From contig NZ_CP141595.1 of assembly GCF_035590735.1 (NCBI RefSeq), positions 1,111,001-1,175,000 on the forward strand: a stretch of 64,000 nt of DNA. The letters are read 5' to 3'. Under the pieces are notes generated by a model. The model was given only the letters and a program-made list of their open reading frames with translations, searched no databases and had not been told where the DNA came from. Origin of the DNA: Rossellomorea aquimaris (lineage in GTDB: Bacteria; Bacillota; Bacilli; Bacillales; Bacillaceae_B). The translations under genes were made by a program, and so were the position numbers. Position 1 is the stretch's first letter. The number at the start of each line of letters is the position of its first letter. Shown piece by piece: positions 26,784 through 37,400 of the stretch.

Positions 26784-27359
26784 TCATACATGTAATCGTA
26801 CAGCGTCCCAGATACTTTCTTCTACATCTTCTAATAGTTTTGCTTCCGGCTCCAGCTCCCCAATACGAACTAATCGTTGAAGCTCTAGAAAAGCTCCGTA
26901 AACGATGGCAATCAGAGCGGAGGAAGGAAGCTCCTTAATTTCTTTTTTCTCTTTTCCTGAATCAAAAAAATTCTTTAGGATATCCAGGAGTCCTTGAAAG
27001 CTATCATGACTTGCTTTGTCTAAAAAATGGGCACTGCTATGTGTTTTAATAAAATAAAGTGCATGGCTTTGCTTTGTTGTAAATAGAATCATGGCTTTAA
27101 ATATATGATGAAATTGATCCCGAATGGTTTCATCATAAGGGAACTCATTTTCAAGAGTTTCTGTAAATATCCTTACATACTCTTGAAAAAGCTTGTTGCC
27201 AAGCACTTCTTTATTTTCAAAGTAACGATAGATGGTACCGGCTCCAACTCCTGCCGATGTCGCAATCATTGGAATCGTAGTCGCGTCATATCCACGCTCA
27301 GCAAAAAGAACCAAAGCGCTTGATATAATGCTGTCACGTTTATTTACTGCAGTTGCCAT
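26784..27359 (-). CDS. TetR-family repressor of CYP102A (FatR/BscR type)
   Basis: A 191-residue regulator. The N-terminal HTH is DSIISSALVLFAERGYDATTIPMIATSAGVGAGTIYRYF (described by positions 8-46), and the C-terminal helical domain binds an inducer. In B. subtilis FatR (BscR) represses a CYP102A gene and is released by fatty acids. The same tetR-P450 order, and palindromes before both genes (GGAATGAATATTCATTCC at 27389-27406), support the same circuit here. ATG 27359 is close to its own operator, so it is self-repressing. Confidence 0.9.
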   Translation of the reverse strand: MATAVNKRDSIISSALVLFAERGYDATTIPMIATSAGVGAGTIYRYFENKEVLGNKLFQEYVRIFTETLENEFPYDETIRDQFHHIFKAMILFTTKQSHALYFIKTHSSAHFLDKASHDSFQGLLDILKNFFDSGKEKKEIKELPSSALIAIVYGAFLELQRLVRIGELEPEAKLLEDVEESIWDAVRLHV

Positions 27360-27388
27360 AAGGATTCAGCCTTTCATGGGTTAAATAC

Positions 27389-27406
27389 GGAATGAATATT
27401 CATTCC
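27389..27406 (-). promoter_or_regulatory. Operator before the tetR gene
   Basis: GGAATGAATATTCATTCC is a perfect 18-bp palindrome 30 bases before the tetR start codon. Confidence 0.9.
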
Positions 27407-27613
27407 TCCTCATTGTATACCCAGTAAAATACCATCTCAATCACACAATGTACCCAATATTTGTGAAGGTTTTGTTAACGTATGTGGAGAAGGTTCTAGT
27501 AAGAGTCACTTTTAGAGAGGAGTTGGAATGTGTTTATGTACAGGTGACATTCGAAGTGTTATTTGCAATAAGAAGGATACGGAAGCTTTTAGACGTGTTT
27601 CATGAAGATGACG

Positions 27614-27644
27614 AAAAAAAGCAAACCCATCTTCACGGATTCGC
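27614..27644 (-). terminator. Terminator of the second LacI gene
   Basis: On the minus strand GCGAATCC pairs with GGGTTTGC, followed by seven T. Confidence 0.75.
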
Positions 27645-27656
27645 TTCTCTTCAAGT

Positions 27657-28649
27657 CTACTTATTGTCCTTAACCGATCTCCGTTCCACTAATTCAGTCG
27701 TCAACTTATAATAGGGATCGACTTCCTCTTTAGCAAGCTTCTGAAAGATTAGATGAACAGCGAGTGCGCCGGCTTCGTATTTCGGCTGCCTCATGGTGGT
27801 CAATGGGGGAGATACGTACTCTGACAGTTGAATATCATCGAATCCGATAATCGAGATATCTTCCGGCACCCGGATATTTTTCTCGGATAGAGCCTGTAAT
27901 CCACCGATCGCCATTTCATCGTTGGCATAAAAAATGGCTTGGGGGATATCTTGTTGGGCAATGAGCATTTTCGTTGCTTTATATCCGCCTTCACGTGTAA
28001 ATCCGCCTGATGTTTTCCATTTAGAACGATAAGGAATATCATGTTTCTCCAAGGCTTGCTTAAAGCCCTGGAAGCGGAGTTCATTGTCATGGGAGTTATA
28101 AGGTCCGCTAATATAAGCAATATTCCGGTGACCTTTCTTAATCAGATGTTCCGTAGCCTGAAATCCACCTTCGACATTGTCGACTTCCACCTGGAGAACA
28201 TAGTCATGTTTAATATCCCGGTCCAACACGACGATAGGGAATCCTTCGCGGGTGGATTCCAATATCGTTTCGTCTGTGATGTTATGGGCTAAGATAATCA
28301 CACCGTCGACTCGTTTTTCTTTCAAAAATTTAATGGCTGTAGATTGGGCACCGCCAATTGAACTGCAGGCTATGAGGTCGTACCCGTTAGTAGATGTCAC
28401 ATCCTGGACACCTTTAATTAATTCAGAATAATACGGACCTGATAAATCACTCAGAATCAAGGCGATGGTATTCGTGTTGGTACGTTTTAAATCGGATGCG
28501 AGTCCGTTCTTTTGATAGTTCAATTGTTTTGCTGCATCCAATACTTTCTTTCTTGTTTCTTCGCTTACTTTGGTACTGTTATTTAAAGCGTAGGAGGCCG
28601 TTGAAACGGCTACTCCTGAAAGCTTTGCCACATCTTTGATTGTTGCCAT
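27657..28649 (-). CDS. LacI-family repressor of the beta-1,2-glucan locus
   Basis: A 330-residue regulator: the HTH ATIKDVAKLSGVAVSTASYALN and hinge at residues 1-58, then a ligand-binding core ending GFDDIQLSEYVSPPLTTMRQP. It lies directly downstream of the two permease genes, on the same strand. A TATAAT-like box before it suggests it may also have its own promoter. The likely operator is ATTGAAACGTTTCGAT, present at 32021 and 32234 and near 2084; none is seen before this gene itself. The inducer is probably sophorose or a short sophoro-oligosaccharide. Confidence 0.85.
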   Translation of the reverse strand: MATIKDVAKLSGVAVSTASYALNNSTKVSEETRKKVLDAAKQLNYQKNGLASDLKRTNTNTIALILSDLSGPYYSELIKGVQDVTSTNGYDLIACSSIGGAQSTAIKFLKEKRVDGVIILAHNITDETILESTREGFPIVVLDRDIKHDYVLQVEVDNVEGGFQATEHLIKKGHRNIAYISGPYNSHDNELRFQGFKQALEKHDIPYRSKWKTSGGFTREGGYKATKMLIAQQDIPQAIFYANDEMAIGGLQALSEKNIRVPEDISIIGFDDIQLSEYVSPPLTTMRQPKYEAGALAVHLIFQKLAKEEVDPYYKLTTELVERRSVKDNK

Positions 28650-28772
28650 TTATTCACATCCTTGATTGCTATATGAATAGCGGTTGTTCATCTCTGTCTC
28701 CAAGATTCATTATACATTTATAGTATAGGCATTCACACTTTAGACTAGTAGAGGTTGTTGTTTTTCCCGTCA

Positions 28773-29603
28773 CTATTTAATCCCCGACATCGTAAACCCT
28801 TCGACGATATATTTTTGGAAGAAAGAGAAGATGATGATAATCGGTACGACCATGAATGCCGCTCCGGCCATTTGAAGACCAAAGTTATTCGCATACTGCC
28901 CTTGAAGGAGGGATAGTCCTACTGAAAGGGTGTAGAGGCTTTCATCATTGGCGATGATCAACGGCCATAGGAAGCTGTTCCATGCTCCGATAAACGTCAG
29001 AATTCCCTGTACAGCAAAAATCGGCTTCGCAATGGGAACGATTAATTTAAAGAAGATATAGAATTCCCCTGCCCCATCAAGGCGGGCTGCTTCAAGCAAA
29101 TCGGTTGGAATCGTGGTCATAAATTGTCTAAATAGGAAGATACTGAATGCTGCTGCAAGCCCGGGCAGGATGATCCCGGCCATCGTATTGGTCAAGCCCA
29201 TCTCGTTCAAAATTAAGTAAACGGGAATCATCGTTACTTGTGCAGGAATCATCATGGTTGCAAGCACTATATAAAAGATTTTTTCTTTTCCTTTAAAATG
29301 AAATTTTGCAAATCCATAACCAGCCATGGCATTAAAGAATAATCCTAAAAAGGAAAATAAGACGATTACAAGGGTATTTCTCAAATACACACCAAAATTC
29401 ATGCTTTCAAATAAGTTAAGATAGTTTTCCAATGTAGGGTTCTCTGGAAACAAGGTAGGTGGTATTTGCAATACTTCACTTTCAGGTTTGAATGAGCTTG
29501 AAATCATCCAAATGAAAGGGATGGAAACAAGGATTCCACCAAGAATCATAAGTAAGGCTACCAGTGTTTTTTCGGTTTTTCGTTTCATTGTATTTGCTTT
29601 CAT
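28773..29603 (-). CDS. Sugar ABC transporter permease, MalG type (beta-1,2-glucan locus)
   Basis: A 276-residue membrane protein with six helices and the EAA loop EAARLDGAGEFYIFFKLIVPIAKP. ATG 29603 has GGGG eight bases upstream. It follows the MalF-type gene by 33 bases. It should form a channel with that protein, fed by the binding lipoprotein and driven by an ATPase encoded elsewhere. Confidence 0.9.
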   Translation of the reverse strand: MKANTMKRKTEKTLVALLMILGGILVSIPFIWMISSSFKPESEVLQIPPTLFPENPTLENYLNLFESMNFGVYLRNTLVIVLFSFLGLFFNAMAGYGFAKFHFKGKEKIFYIVLATMMIPAQVTMIPVYLILNEMGLTNTMAGIILPGLAAAFSIFLFRQFMTTIPTDLLEAARLDGAGEFYIFFKLIVPIAKPIFAVQGILTFIGAWNSFLWPLIIANDESLYTLSVGLSLLQGQYANNFGLQMAGAAFMVVPIIIIFSFFQKYIVEGFTMSGIK

Positions 29604-29636
29604 TGTTTCAGCCCCGATACTAATAAATTTTCAGAC

Positions 29637-30536
29637 TTAATATTCTGTATCAGATTTTCTAAGCTTGAATTGGAATAGCGTAATCATAATGATAAAGATA
29701 AAAAGAATAAAGGAACCTGCTGCGGCATAACCAAATTCACTGAATTGGAAGCCTTTTTTGTAGATGAATAATGCCATGGAGATCGTACCATCCAATGGAC
29801 CGCCATTAGTCATGACAAATGGTTCTTCGAAGAATTGCAACCAGCCAATCAGGGTGGTGATCGTCACGAAGAATGTAGCATACCGGAGTAATGGTATCGT
29901 GACATTGAACAGTACCTGCAATCGATTGGCACCATCCATTTCAGCAGCCTCATAATAGGACTTCGGTATTCCTTGCAAGGCAGCAAGGAAGATGATCATA
30001 TTGATTCCGATTCCCTTCCATACGGCTAAAACAATCAACGATAGTTTCGCAATCGTTGGCTCTCCTAACCAAGGAATTTTATCCACATCTACCAGTGATA
30101 ATAGGTAGTTGAACAACCCGTACTCTGTATTGTAAAGAAATCCCCATATAACTGCGACGGCAATGATATTTGTGATGGAAGGCATGTAGTATACGCCCCG
30201 AAATACTTTGAACAACGAGCTTGTTCCGTAGTTCAGCAATAAGGCGATTCCCAAAGAGAATATAATGACAAGGGGAACACCGATGACAACATAAAACAAC
30301 GTATTAATGATCGACTTATGAAATAAATCATCCGTTATCAACTTTGAATAATTCTCTAGCCCGATGAAACTGATATTGGACCAATCAGCTAAGCCCTTTA
30401 AGTCAAGATCTGTAAAGCTTATAAAGAACGCTACAATGATCGGAATGATACTAAAGACAGTCAATATGATAACCGCAGGAGCTATAAACACATATGGATG
30501 TTTATTGTTTTTATTGAATTTGAATCCATTGCCCAT
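29637..30536 (-). CDS. Sugar ABC transporter permease, MalF type (beta-1,2-glucan locus)
   Basis: A 299-residue membrane protein: N-terminal cytoplasmic KFNKNNKH, then six helices, with the EAA motif EAAEMDGANRLQVLFNVTIPLLRY. It is the second gene of the leftward operon after the binding protein, separated by 147 bases that contain a hairpin. Start ATG 30536. Confidence 0.9.
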   Translation of the reverse strand: MGNGFKFNKNNKHPYVFIAPAVIILTVFSIIPIIVAFFISFTDLDLKGLADWSNISFIGLENYSKLITDDLFHKSIINTLFYVVIGVPLVIIFSLGIALLLNYGTSSLFKVFRGVYYMPSITNIIAVAVIWGFLYNTEYGLFNYLLSLVDVDKIPWLGEPTIAKLSLIVLAVWKGIGINMIIFLAALQGIPKSYYEAAEMDGANRLQVLFNVTIPLLRYATFFVTITTLIGWLQFFEEPFVMTNGGPLDGTISMALFIYKKGFQFSEFGYAAAGSFILFIFIIMITLFQFKLRKSDTEY

Positions 30537-30588
30537 GATATCCCACCTAACTAAAACTACGCTTCGTAAAGGCCAGCTTGCTAAAAAT

Positions 30589-30628
30589 GGAGCTCAGGCA
30601 AAGGTGTGATCCATATGCCTGTAACTCC
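30589..30628 (-). other. Intercistronic hairpin between binding-protein and permease genes
   Basis: GGAG..TGCCTG-type arms (GGAGCTCAGGCA and TGCCTG-TAA-CTCC) form an imperfect stem without a long T-run, in the same operon position as the hairpin at 21176-21205. Confidence 0.65.
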
Positions 30629-30683
30629 AAATGTTCCTTACTATAACTTCCTAATAGAAGCGTTTGTTTCATTTATTTTCGAT

Positions 30684-31919
30684 TTATTCTTCTACCATTT
30701 CTTGTGCTTTTTTATTAAACTGTTCTAATTCTTTGTCTAAGTCAGCGTTGCCAACGGTCACTCTCTCAATAGTTGAAAGGAATTCCTGTGCGATCTTTTC
30801 AAACTCTTTGATTTGTGGAGAGGCTTTAGTAGATTTCAGCTGTTCCCCGAACACGGATAATAGTGGATCGTCTTTTAATTTAGGCTCTTCCCATGCTTCT
30901 TTTCTTGATGGAAGAGTATTGGACATTTCCAGCCATTCCATTTGAGTATCCACTTCATTCACATAGGAGATGAATTTAAGGGACTCGTCTACATTCTCTG
31001 AATTATGGAAGACAGAGAAGTTTGCCCCACCCATGCTTGATGTATTTCTTTCTTTCTTCGGCATAACGGCCACTGCCCATTTATCCTTAAGATCCGGTGC
31101 TTGGTCATTAATGATATTGATCATCCAAGGACCACTGAAGAACATCGGTTTCACTCCATCTTTAAACGCTTGAACAATATCCATCCCTTCAGTAGTAGGG
31201 CTGATTCCTTCTTTAAAGTAGCTTGTATAGTATTCCATCGCTTCTTTAAATTCCGGACTATCGAAATTCATCTTATCTTTACCTTCAAATTCATACCCAT
31301 TTTGCCATGCAAAGATAAACGGTGTGATTTGGTCGTTCCGGTCAATATCAAGACCGTAAACGTCATCGCCTCTGTCGTTTAACTTCGTCGCAGCATCTTT
31401 CATTTCATCCCAAGTAGCAGGAGCTTGATCGTATCCGGCTTCTTTTAACAGGTCGGTACGGTAGTATAAAACACGAGTATCGATATACCAAGGAATCCCG
31501 ACCACTTGATCATCATAGGTCATAGAGTCCGCAGAACCTGCGAAATAATTCTCAGGTTTGAAATCCGGGTAATCCTCTAAATATGGAGTCAGATCAAGCA
31601 ACGCTCCTGCATCTGCAAACTCCGGAACCCAGGTTGTTCCCAGTTGAAGAACATCAGGTCCATTTTTTGAAGCAACTGCTGTCAATAGTTTGTCATGAGC
31701 TGTTTCCCAAGGAATCGCTTGTACCTTTACTTTGATATCTGTGTTTTCTTTTTCAAATTCTTCAGCAAGTTTACTAAGCTTCTTACCTTCTTCACCCATT
31801 GCCCAGACAGTAATCGTTTTCTTCCCATCTTCAGACTCGCTTCCACCGCCGCATCCTGCTAATACAGCAGATAGCGCCAGTACACAAATCATAAAGAAAG
31901 ACCATGTTTTCTTTTTCAT
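30684..31919 (-). CDS. Sugar-binding lipoprotein, probable sophoro-oligosaccharide receptor
   Basis: A 411-residue lipoprotein (lipobox ALSAVLAGC) of the family 1 solute-binding fold: ITVWAMGEEGKKL, KNGPDVLQLGTTWVPEFADAGALLDLTPYL, and PMFFSGPWMI near the hinge. It is the first gene of the leftward operon and diverges from the GH3-GH94 genes. The layout matches the Listeria innocua beta-1,2-glucan locus, whose receptor binds sophoro-oligosaccharides; that specificity is inferred from context. ATG 31919. Confidence 0.88.
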   Translation of the reverse strand: MKKKTWSFFMICVLALSAVLAGCGGGSESEDGKKTITVWAMGEEGKKLSKLAEEFEKENTDIKVKVQAIPWETAHDKLLTAVASKNGPDVLQLGTTWVPEFADAGALLDLTPYLEDYPDFKPENYFAGSADSMTYDDQVVGIPWYIDTRVLYYRTDLLKEAGYDQAPATWDEMKDAATKLNDRGDDVYGLDIDRNDQITPFIFAWQNGYEFEGKDKMNFDSPEFKEAMEYYTSYFKEGISPTTEGMDIVQAFKDGVKPMFFSGPWMINIINDQAPDLKDKWAVAVMPKKERNTSSMGGANFSVFHNSENVDESLKFISYVNEVDTQMEWLEMSNTLPSRKEAWEEPKLKDDPLLSVFGEQLKSTKASPQIKEFEKIAQEFLSTIERVTVGNADLDKELEQFNKKAQEMVEE

Positions 31920-32020
31920 ACCTTCATCTCCATTTCTATTAGTTTGAAACCCTATTAAAAAATTGAATCAGAGGTGGTAAGAGTTGTTTTCTTATTATGG
32001 AAAATATCTTACCAGGTGTT

Positions 32021-32071
32021 ATTGAAACGTTTCGATGACTATATTATAATCAAAGGTGTATCCGCTTTCAA
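32021..32071 (-). promoter_or_regulatory. Promoter and operator of the ABC-importer operon
   Basis: On the minus strand TTGAAA (32071-32066), 17 bases, TATAAT (32048-32043): a near-consensus promoter. ATCGAAACGTTTCAAT (32036-32021) lies over the start of transcription. Confidence 0.85.
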
Positions 32072-32189
32072 CACTTTTCTGAAAAATACTAGAATTTTAA
32101 GTTTCATTCCATATTATACCTATATATATATTATAGTATTTGTTGTAATAACAGGCTTTTGAAGAAGATAGTAGAGTGTGAATCTATAG

Positions 32190-32249
32190 TTGACTGACGA
32201 TCCATTTACCTTTATACTTTTCTTCAATTGTTAATCGAAACGTTTCAAT
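32190..32249 (+). promoter_or_regulatory. Promoter and operator of the GH3-GH94 operon
   Basis: TTGACT (32190-32195), 17 bases, TATACT (32213-32218). The operator ATCGAAACGTTTCAAT (32234-32249) is the exact reverse complement of the plus-strand sequence at 32021-32036, 213 bases away centre to centre. Confidence 0.85.
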
Positions 32250-32294
32250 GATTAGAAAGAACCAAAATGAAAAACTCAATTGGAGGTTCTACTT

Positions 32295-34460
32295 ATGAAT
32301 GAAAATAAACTAACTGCATTACTTAACCAAATGACGTTGGATGAAAAAATTGCACAGCTTACCCAGCTTGCTACGCCTTTTTTTAAAGGGGCAAGCGATC
32401 AAGGTGAAATTACCGGCCCGATGGTCGACATGGGAATCGACGAGGAAGTTGTCCGGAATAGTGGATCCGTATTGGGAGCTTCTGGTGCAAGAAACGTTAT
32501 TAACATTCAACGCACTCATATGGAAGAAAACAGACTGGGCATTCCTTTATTGGTAATGTCTGATATTGTACACGGTTTCAAAACAATCTTCCCGGTACCA
32601 CTTGGGATCGGATGTTCATGGGACCTTGAGTTAGCGGAAAAGAGTGCGGAAATTGCTGCAAAAGAGGCATCAGTATCAGGAGTCCATGTGACGTTTGCCC
32701 CGATGGTTGATCTCGTTCGCGATCCTCGGTGGGGAAGAGTGATGGAGTCTACAGGTGAAGATTCCTTTTTAAACAGCCAATTTGGCAGAGCATTTGTGAG
32801 AGGGTTTCAAGGGGAAGATCTAACTCAGGATAATAATCGTGTGGCAGCTTGTGTCAAACACTTTGCAGCCTATGGTGCTGCTGAAGGCGGCCGTGATTAT
32901 AACACGGTTGATATGTCGGAGCGGGAACTCAGGGAAACCTATTTACCGGCATACAAAGCGGCACTTGATGAAGGCTGTGAAATGGTCATGACCGCTTTTA
33001 ATACGGTGTTTGGGATTCCTGCTACAGGAAATAAGAAGCTTATGCGTTCCATACTTCGAGAGGAAATGGAATTCAACGGCGTTCTTATATCGGATTGGGG
33101 AGCAGTGAAAGAGATGATCCCTCATGGTGTGGCAGAGGATGAAAAAGAAGCCGCACTTAAAGCGATCACAGCCGGTGTTGATATCGAAATGATGACCTCG
33201 ACGTATGTGAAATATTTGAAGACACTGGTGGAAGAAAAAGCAGTTGATGAATCCATCATCGACGAAGGTGTACTGCGTATATTAGAGCTTAAACAAAAGT
33301 TAGGATTATTCGAGAATCCTTACCGCGGTGCAGATGAAAAGCTTGAACAAGAAGTGGTGTTGAGCTCTGAACACCGTGCGGCAGCTCGTAAACTAGCAGC
33401 AAAGTCTTGCGTTCTACTAAAAAATGAGAGCGTTTTACCTTTAAAACGCAATCAGAAAATTTCACTTAAAGGACCGTTTGCTCAAAATGGTGACATCCTT
33501 GGGCCTTGGTCATGGTTAGGATCGAAAGAAGATGCCGTGACATTAATGGATGGAATGAAGATGAAAGTGGAGTCTTCTCACCTTACGATTGCTAAAGGAT
33601 CTGAAATTGAAACGGTTTCTGAAGAGCAATTGCTTGAGGCTGAGAGAGTGGCGGAAGAAGCAGATATCATCGTTCTGGCACTTGGTGAGGATTCTGAAAT
33701 GAGCGGGGAGGCAGGGTGTAGAGCGAATATCAAACTGCCTGATGCCCAGCTGGAACTTGTTTCGCGATTGAAGAAATTAAATAAACCGATGGTGGCCATT
33801 CTATTTAATGGCAGACCACTGGATTTACATGGGGTCATCGACCAGGTCGATGCAGTCCTTGAAGCCTGGTACCCCGGAACGGAAGGCGGGGCAGCGGTTG
33901 CCGACCTATTATACGGGGATGAAAATCCATCCGGACGCCTGACCATGTCCTTCCCATATAGTGTAGGACAGGTGCCGGTTTATTATAATCACTTCAATAC
34001 GGGGAGACCAAAGGGAGCACCGGATGCCCAGGTCCGTTATGTCTCTCAATACCTGGATATTCCGAATGATCCTCTTTTACCGTTTGGTTTCGGTTTAAGT
34101 TATACCTCATTTTCGTATAGCGACATGACGATTGCTGAATCTGTTATGACACCCAATCAGCCGATTACCGTTTCTGTTACCGTAACAAACAGCGGCTCTA
34201 TGAAAGGAGAGGAAGTCGTTCAGCTTTATGTACGGGATGTGAGTGGGGAAGTGATCCGACCATTAAAGGAACTAAAAGACTTCCAAAAAATCGTCCTGGA
34301 ACCGGGAGAGTCGAAGCAGGTTTCATTTACCCTTTCAGAATCACAGCTTCGTTATCATCATTCAGATTTACAGTTTGACAGTGACCCGGGGACTTTTATT
34401 GCCTATGCAGGTCCAAATAGTAAAGAAGGAATGGAGCAATCCTTTACATTAGTAAAATAG
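32295..34460 (+). CDS. GH3 beta-glucosidase, probable sophorose-cleaving
   Basis: A 721-residue cytoplasmic GH3 enzyme: TIM barrel (residues 1-310) with KHFAAYGAAEGGRDYN and the nucleophile Asp267 in VLISDWGAV, an alpha/beta sandwich (ALGEDSEMSGEAGCR), and a C-terminal fibronectin III-like domain (KGEEVVQLYVRD). No signal peptide. In L. innocua the equivalent GH3 next to a GH94 cleaves sophorose and short sophoro-oligosaccharides to glucose; that is the proposed role. ATG 32295 has TTGGAGGTT upstream; the in-frame TTG 32280 overlaps this site and is rejected. The GH94 gene follows 19 bases later. Confidence 0.9.
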   Translation: MNENKLTALLNQMTLDEKIAQLTQLATPFFKGASDQGEITGPMVDMGIDEEVVRNSGSVLGASGARNVINIQRTHMEENRLGIPLLVMSDIVHGFKTIFPVPLGIGCSWDLELAEKSAEIAAKEASVSGVHVTFAPMVDLVRDPRWGRVMESTGEDSFLNSQFGRAFVRGFQGEDLTQDNNRVAACVKHFAAYGAAEGGRDYNTVDMSERELRETYLPAYKAALDEGCEMVMTAFNTVFGIPATGNKKLMRSILREEMEFNGVLISDWGAVKEMIPHGVAEDEKEAALKAITAGVDIEMMTSTYVKYLKTLVEEKAVDESIIDEGVLRILELKQKLGLFENPYRGADEKLEQEVVLSSEHRAAARKLAAKSCVLLKNESVLPLKRNQKISLKGPFAQNGDILGPWSWLGSKEDAVTLMDGMKMKVESSHLTIAKGSEIETVSEEQLLEAERVAEEADIIVLALGEDSEMSGEAGCRANIKLPDAQLELVSRLKKLNKPMVAILFNGRPLDLHGVIDQVDAVLEAWYPGTEGGAAVADLLYGDENPSGRLTMSFPYSVGQVPVYYNHFNTGRPKGAPDAQVRYVSQYLDIPNDPLLPFGFGLSYTSFSYSDMTIAESVMTPNQPITVSVTVTNSGSMKGEEVVQLYVRDVSGEVIRPLKELKDFQKIVLEPGESKQVSFTLSESQLRYHHSDLQFDSDPGTFIAYAGPNSKEGMEQSFTLVK

Positions 34461-34479
34461 ATGAAATGAGGGGAACAGA

Positions 34480-37400
34480 ATGAATACTACACATAAGCTT
34501 ACATCCGGTGATCTTCAATTCACCTTTTTAAATAGCGGCGATCTTTTTGAAATAAACCATGCATCTACCATGATCAATCAATTATTGACGAATCCCATCG
34601 ATGGCTCGTTAAACAATCTTTACTTGCGAATCTATCAAACATCCGAAATCGAGATTGTTCCATTAATCGGTGTACAATCAACGAGTGAGGTGCGATTTTC
34701 AGAAACCCAGGTGAAGTGGTCCGGGAACCATAAGACTCTTCAATACGAAGTAACATTTACTTTGACACAAACAGGAGTTTGGTTCTGGGATGTGATGGTA
34801 GATGGACAGGACGCGGAGATCGATGTCATTTATGGACAGGATTTAGGATTGGCAGATAAAGGCGGTGTCCGCTCGAATGAAGCCTACATGTCTCAATACG
34901 TGGATCACAAAGTATTTGAAGATGATGATAAAGGATTTATTGTCTGTTCCCGTCAAAATCAACCACAATTGAATGGTTTTCCCTATATTCAGCAAGGGTC
35001 CATCAGAAAGACGGCTGGCTACTCGACGGACGGATTCCAATTTTTCGGCTTATCCTACAAGGAAACAAACAAACCGGAAATCTTGACGCAGCCTTCATTG
35101 GCAAACGAAGTCTATCAATATGAATTTGCTTATACGGCCCTGCAATCAGAGAAGGTACGACTATCAGGACAAGAACATTTTGTCTTCTACGGTCTATTTA
35201 GAGAAAACCATTCTGAAGCGATCACGACGTTAGAATATCAACAAGAAGTGGAACATGCATGGGAAGGAGTACAGGAGCTTAAGGAGAATTTCAGTGCTCC
35301 ACTCGAAAAAGTGATTCTATCACCTGAAATTGGCGAACCCCTTCAAACGGAAGAGATGTCCAAAGAAGAAATTGCCGGTCTATTTACTGAGCGCCATACA
35401 GAAGAATGGGATGGCGACCGTTTGCTTTCCTTCTTCACAGACACTCACGAACATGTCGTGTTAAAAGAAAAAGAATTGGTTGTTGAACGACCTCATGGGC
35501 ACATCCTCATGTCTGGAGGAAATCATGAGCTGAAGGAAGGGACCATCACATCCACTTCCTTCATGTACGGAGTATTCAACTCACAACTGGTGATTGGAAA
35601 TACTTCTTTCAACAAGATGTTAACGAATACCCGGAATCATTTAAACGTCATGAAAACGTCCGGTCAACGCATTTATGTTGAGGTTGAAGGAGAGTATCGT
35701 TTATTAACCATGCCTTCCTTGTTTGAATTAGGCTTCAACTATGCGCGCTGGTATTACAAGACACAGGATGACACGATCATCATCACAAATTATACGACTG
35801 TTGATACTCCCGAAGTCCGACTGAACGTACAATCTGAGACCGGAAAACAGTACCGTTATCTTGTTTCGAATCAGATTACAATGAACAACAATGAATATGA
35901 AGTCCCTTTTAAGCTTGAAAAAAACGATGATACCCTCTCCATTTCTGCTGATTCTCGATCTGAAAGCAGCCAAACGTACCCTGACCTGTGTTATAAAATA
36001 AAGGTCGATGGGGCTGAAATGAGCATAGGGAACGAGGAAAGATTGGGTAAGAACGTCCCAGCTGGAAGTGCATCTCTTTGTGTACTCGACTTAACCGCGA
36101 CACCAGAATGGACCATGACCATTCAAGGTCTTCTTCACGGGGAAGAAAGGGGATTCGAAGAGTCTGATATGAACGTTGAAATCAAGCGCTATAGAGAGTA
36201 CTATCATCAAGTGATGAATGGATTCAAGCTTTCTCAACATGGGGAGATTCCAAGCGAACTGGCCAAAGTCAATTCCTTATCATGGTGGTACACACACAAT
36301 ATGCTTGTCCATTTCTCGGTGCCGCATGGACTGGAGCAATACGGCGGAGCGGCTTGGGGAACCCGGGATGTATGTCAGGGCCCGACAGAGTACTTCATGG
36401 CCACTCACAACTACCAAAGTGTGAAAGATATCATCAAAACCGTCTATTCTCATCAATATGAAGACAACGGTAATTGGCCGCAATGGTTCATGTTTGACCG
36501 TTACTTCAAGATTCAGCAGGATGATAGTCATGGAGATATCATTGTTTGGCCGTTAAAAGTTGTCGGTGACTATATCGCGGCAACCAATGATTACAGCATT
36601 CTGGAGGAAGAAATCCCTTATACGACCCGGGATGGCTTTGATTTATCGGAAGAAAGGGCGACGCTATTAGACCATATTCATAAAGAAATCGCCTATATTA
36701 AAGAACACTTCTTGCATGACACATTCCTTTCATCATACGGTGATGGGGATTGGGATGATACGCTTCAACCGGCAAACTCACAGCTGAAAAAATTCATGGC
36801 GAGCAGTTGGACAGTTGCCTTGACCTATCAGGTATTGAATCAATTGTCTAACGTACTTCATGGAGTTCGAGATGAAGTAGCTTCGGAATTCAAAGCACTC
36901 GCATCAGGAATACAGAATGATTATAATCGCTATATTTTACAAAATGATGTGATACCAGGCTTTGTTTACATGGAAGATCCGGCACATGCAGAATTAATGC
37001 TTCACCCGACGGACACGAAAACGGGCATAGAGTATCGACTGCTGCCAATGAACCGCAGTATCATCTCTGAATTATTCACGCCGGAACAAGCAGAATCCCA
37101 TTACCAATTGGTAAAGGAACACCTCTATTGTCCAGACGGAGTCCGATTAATGAACCGCCCTGCAAACTACAATGGGGGAGTAAGCACACACTTCAAACGA
37201 GCAGAACAAGCAGCCAATTTCGGCCGCGAAATCGGTCTGCAATATGTTCACGCTCATATTCGCTTTGTTGAAGCAATGGCGAAGCTCGGAAATACGGAGG
37301 AAGTATGGAAGGGACTTGAAATCATCAATCCTGTCGGGTTGACAGAAGTCGTGCCAAACGCAGAAAGAAGACAAAGCAACGCATACTTCAGCAGCTCCGA

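Noticed and set aside
32021..32036. Possible CcpA cre site at the GH3/ABC promoters
   Set aside because: The core is GAAACGTTTC; cre needs one more base between AA and CG. It fits a LacI-family operator better.
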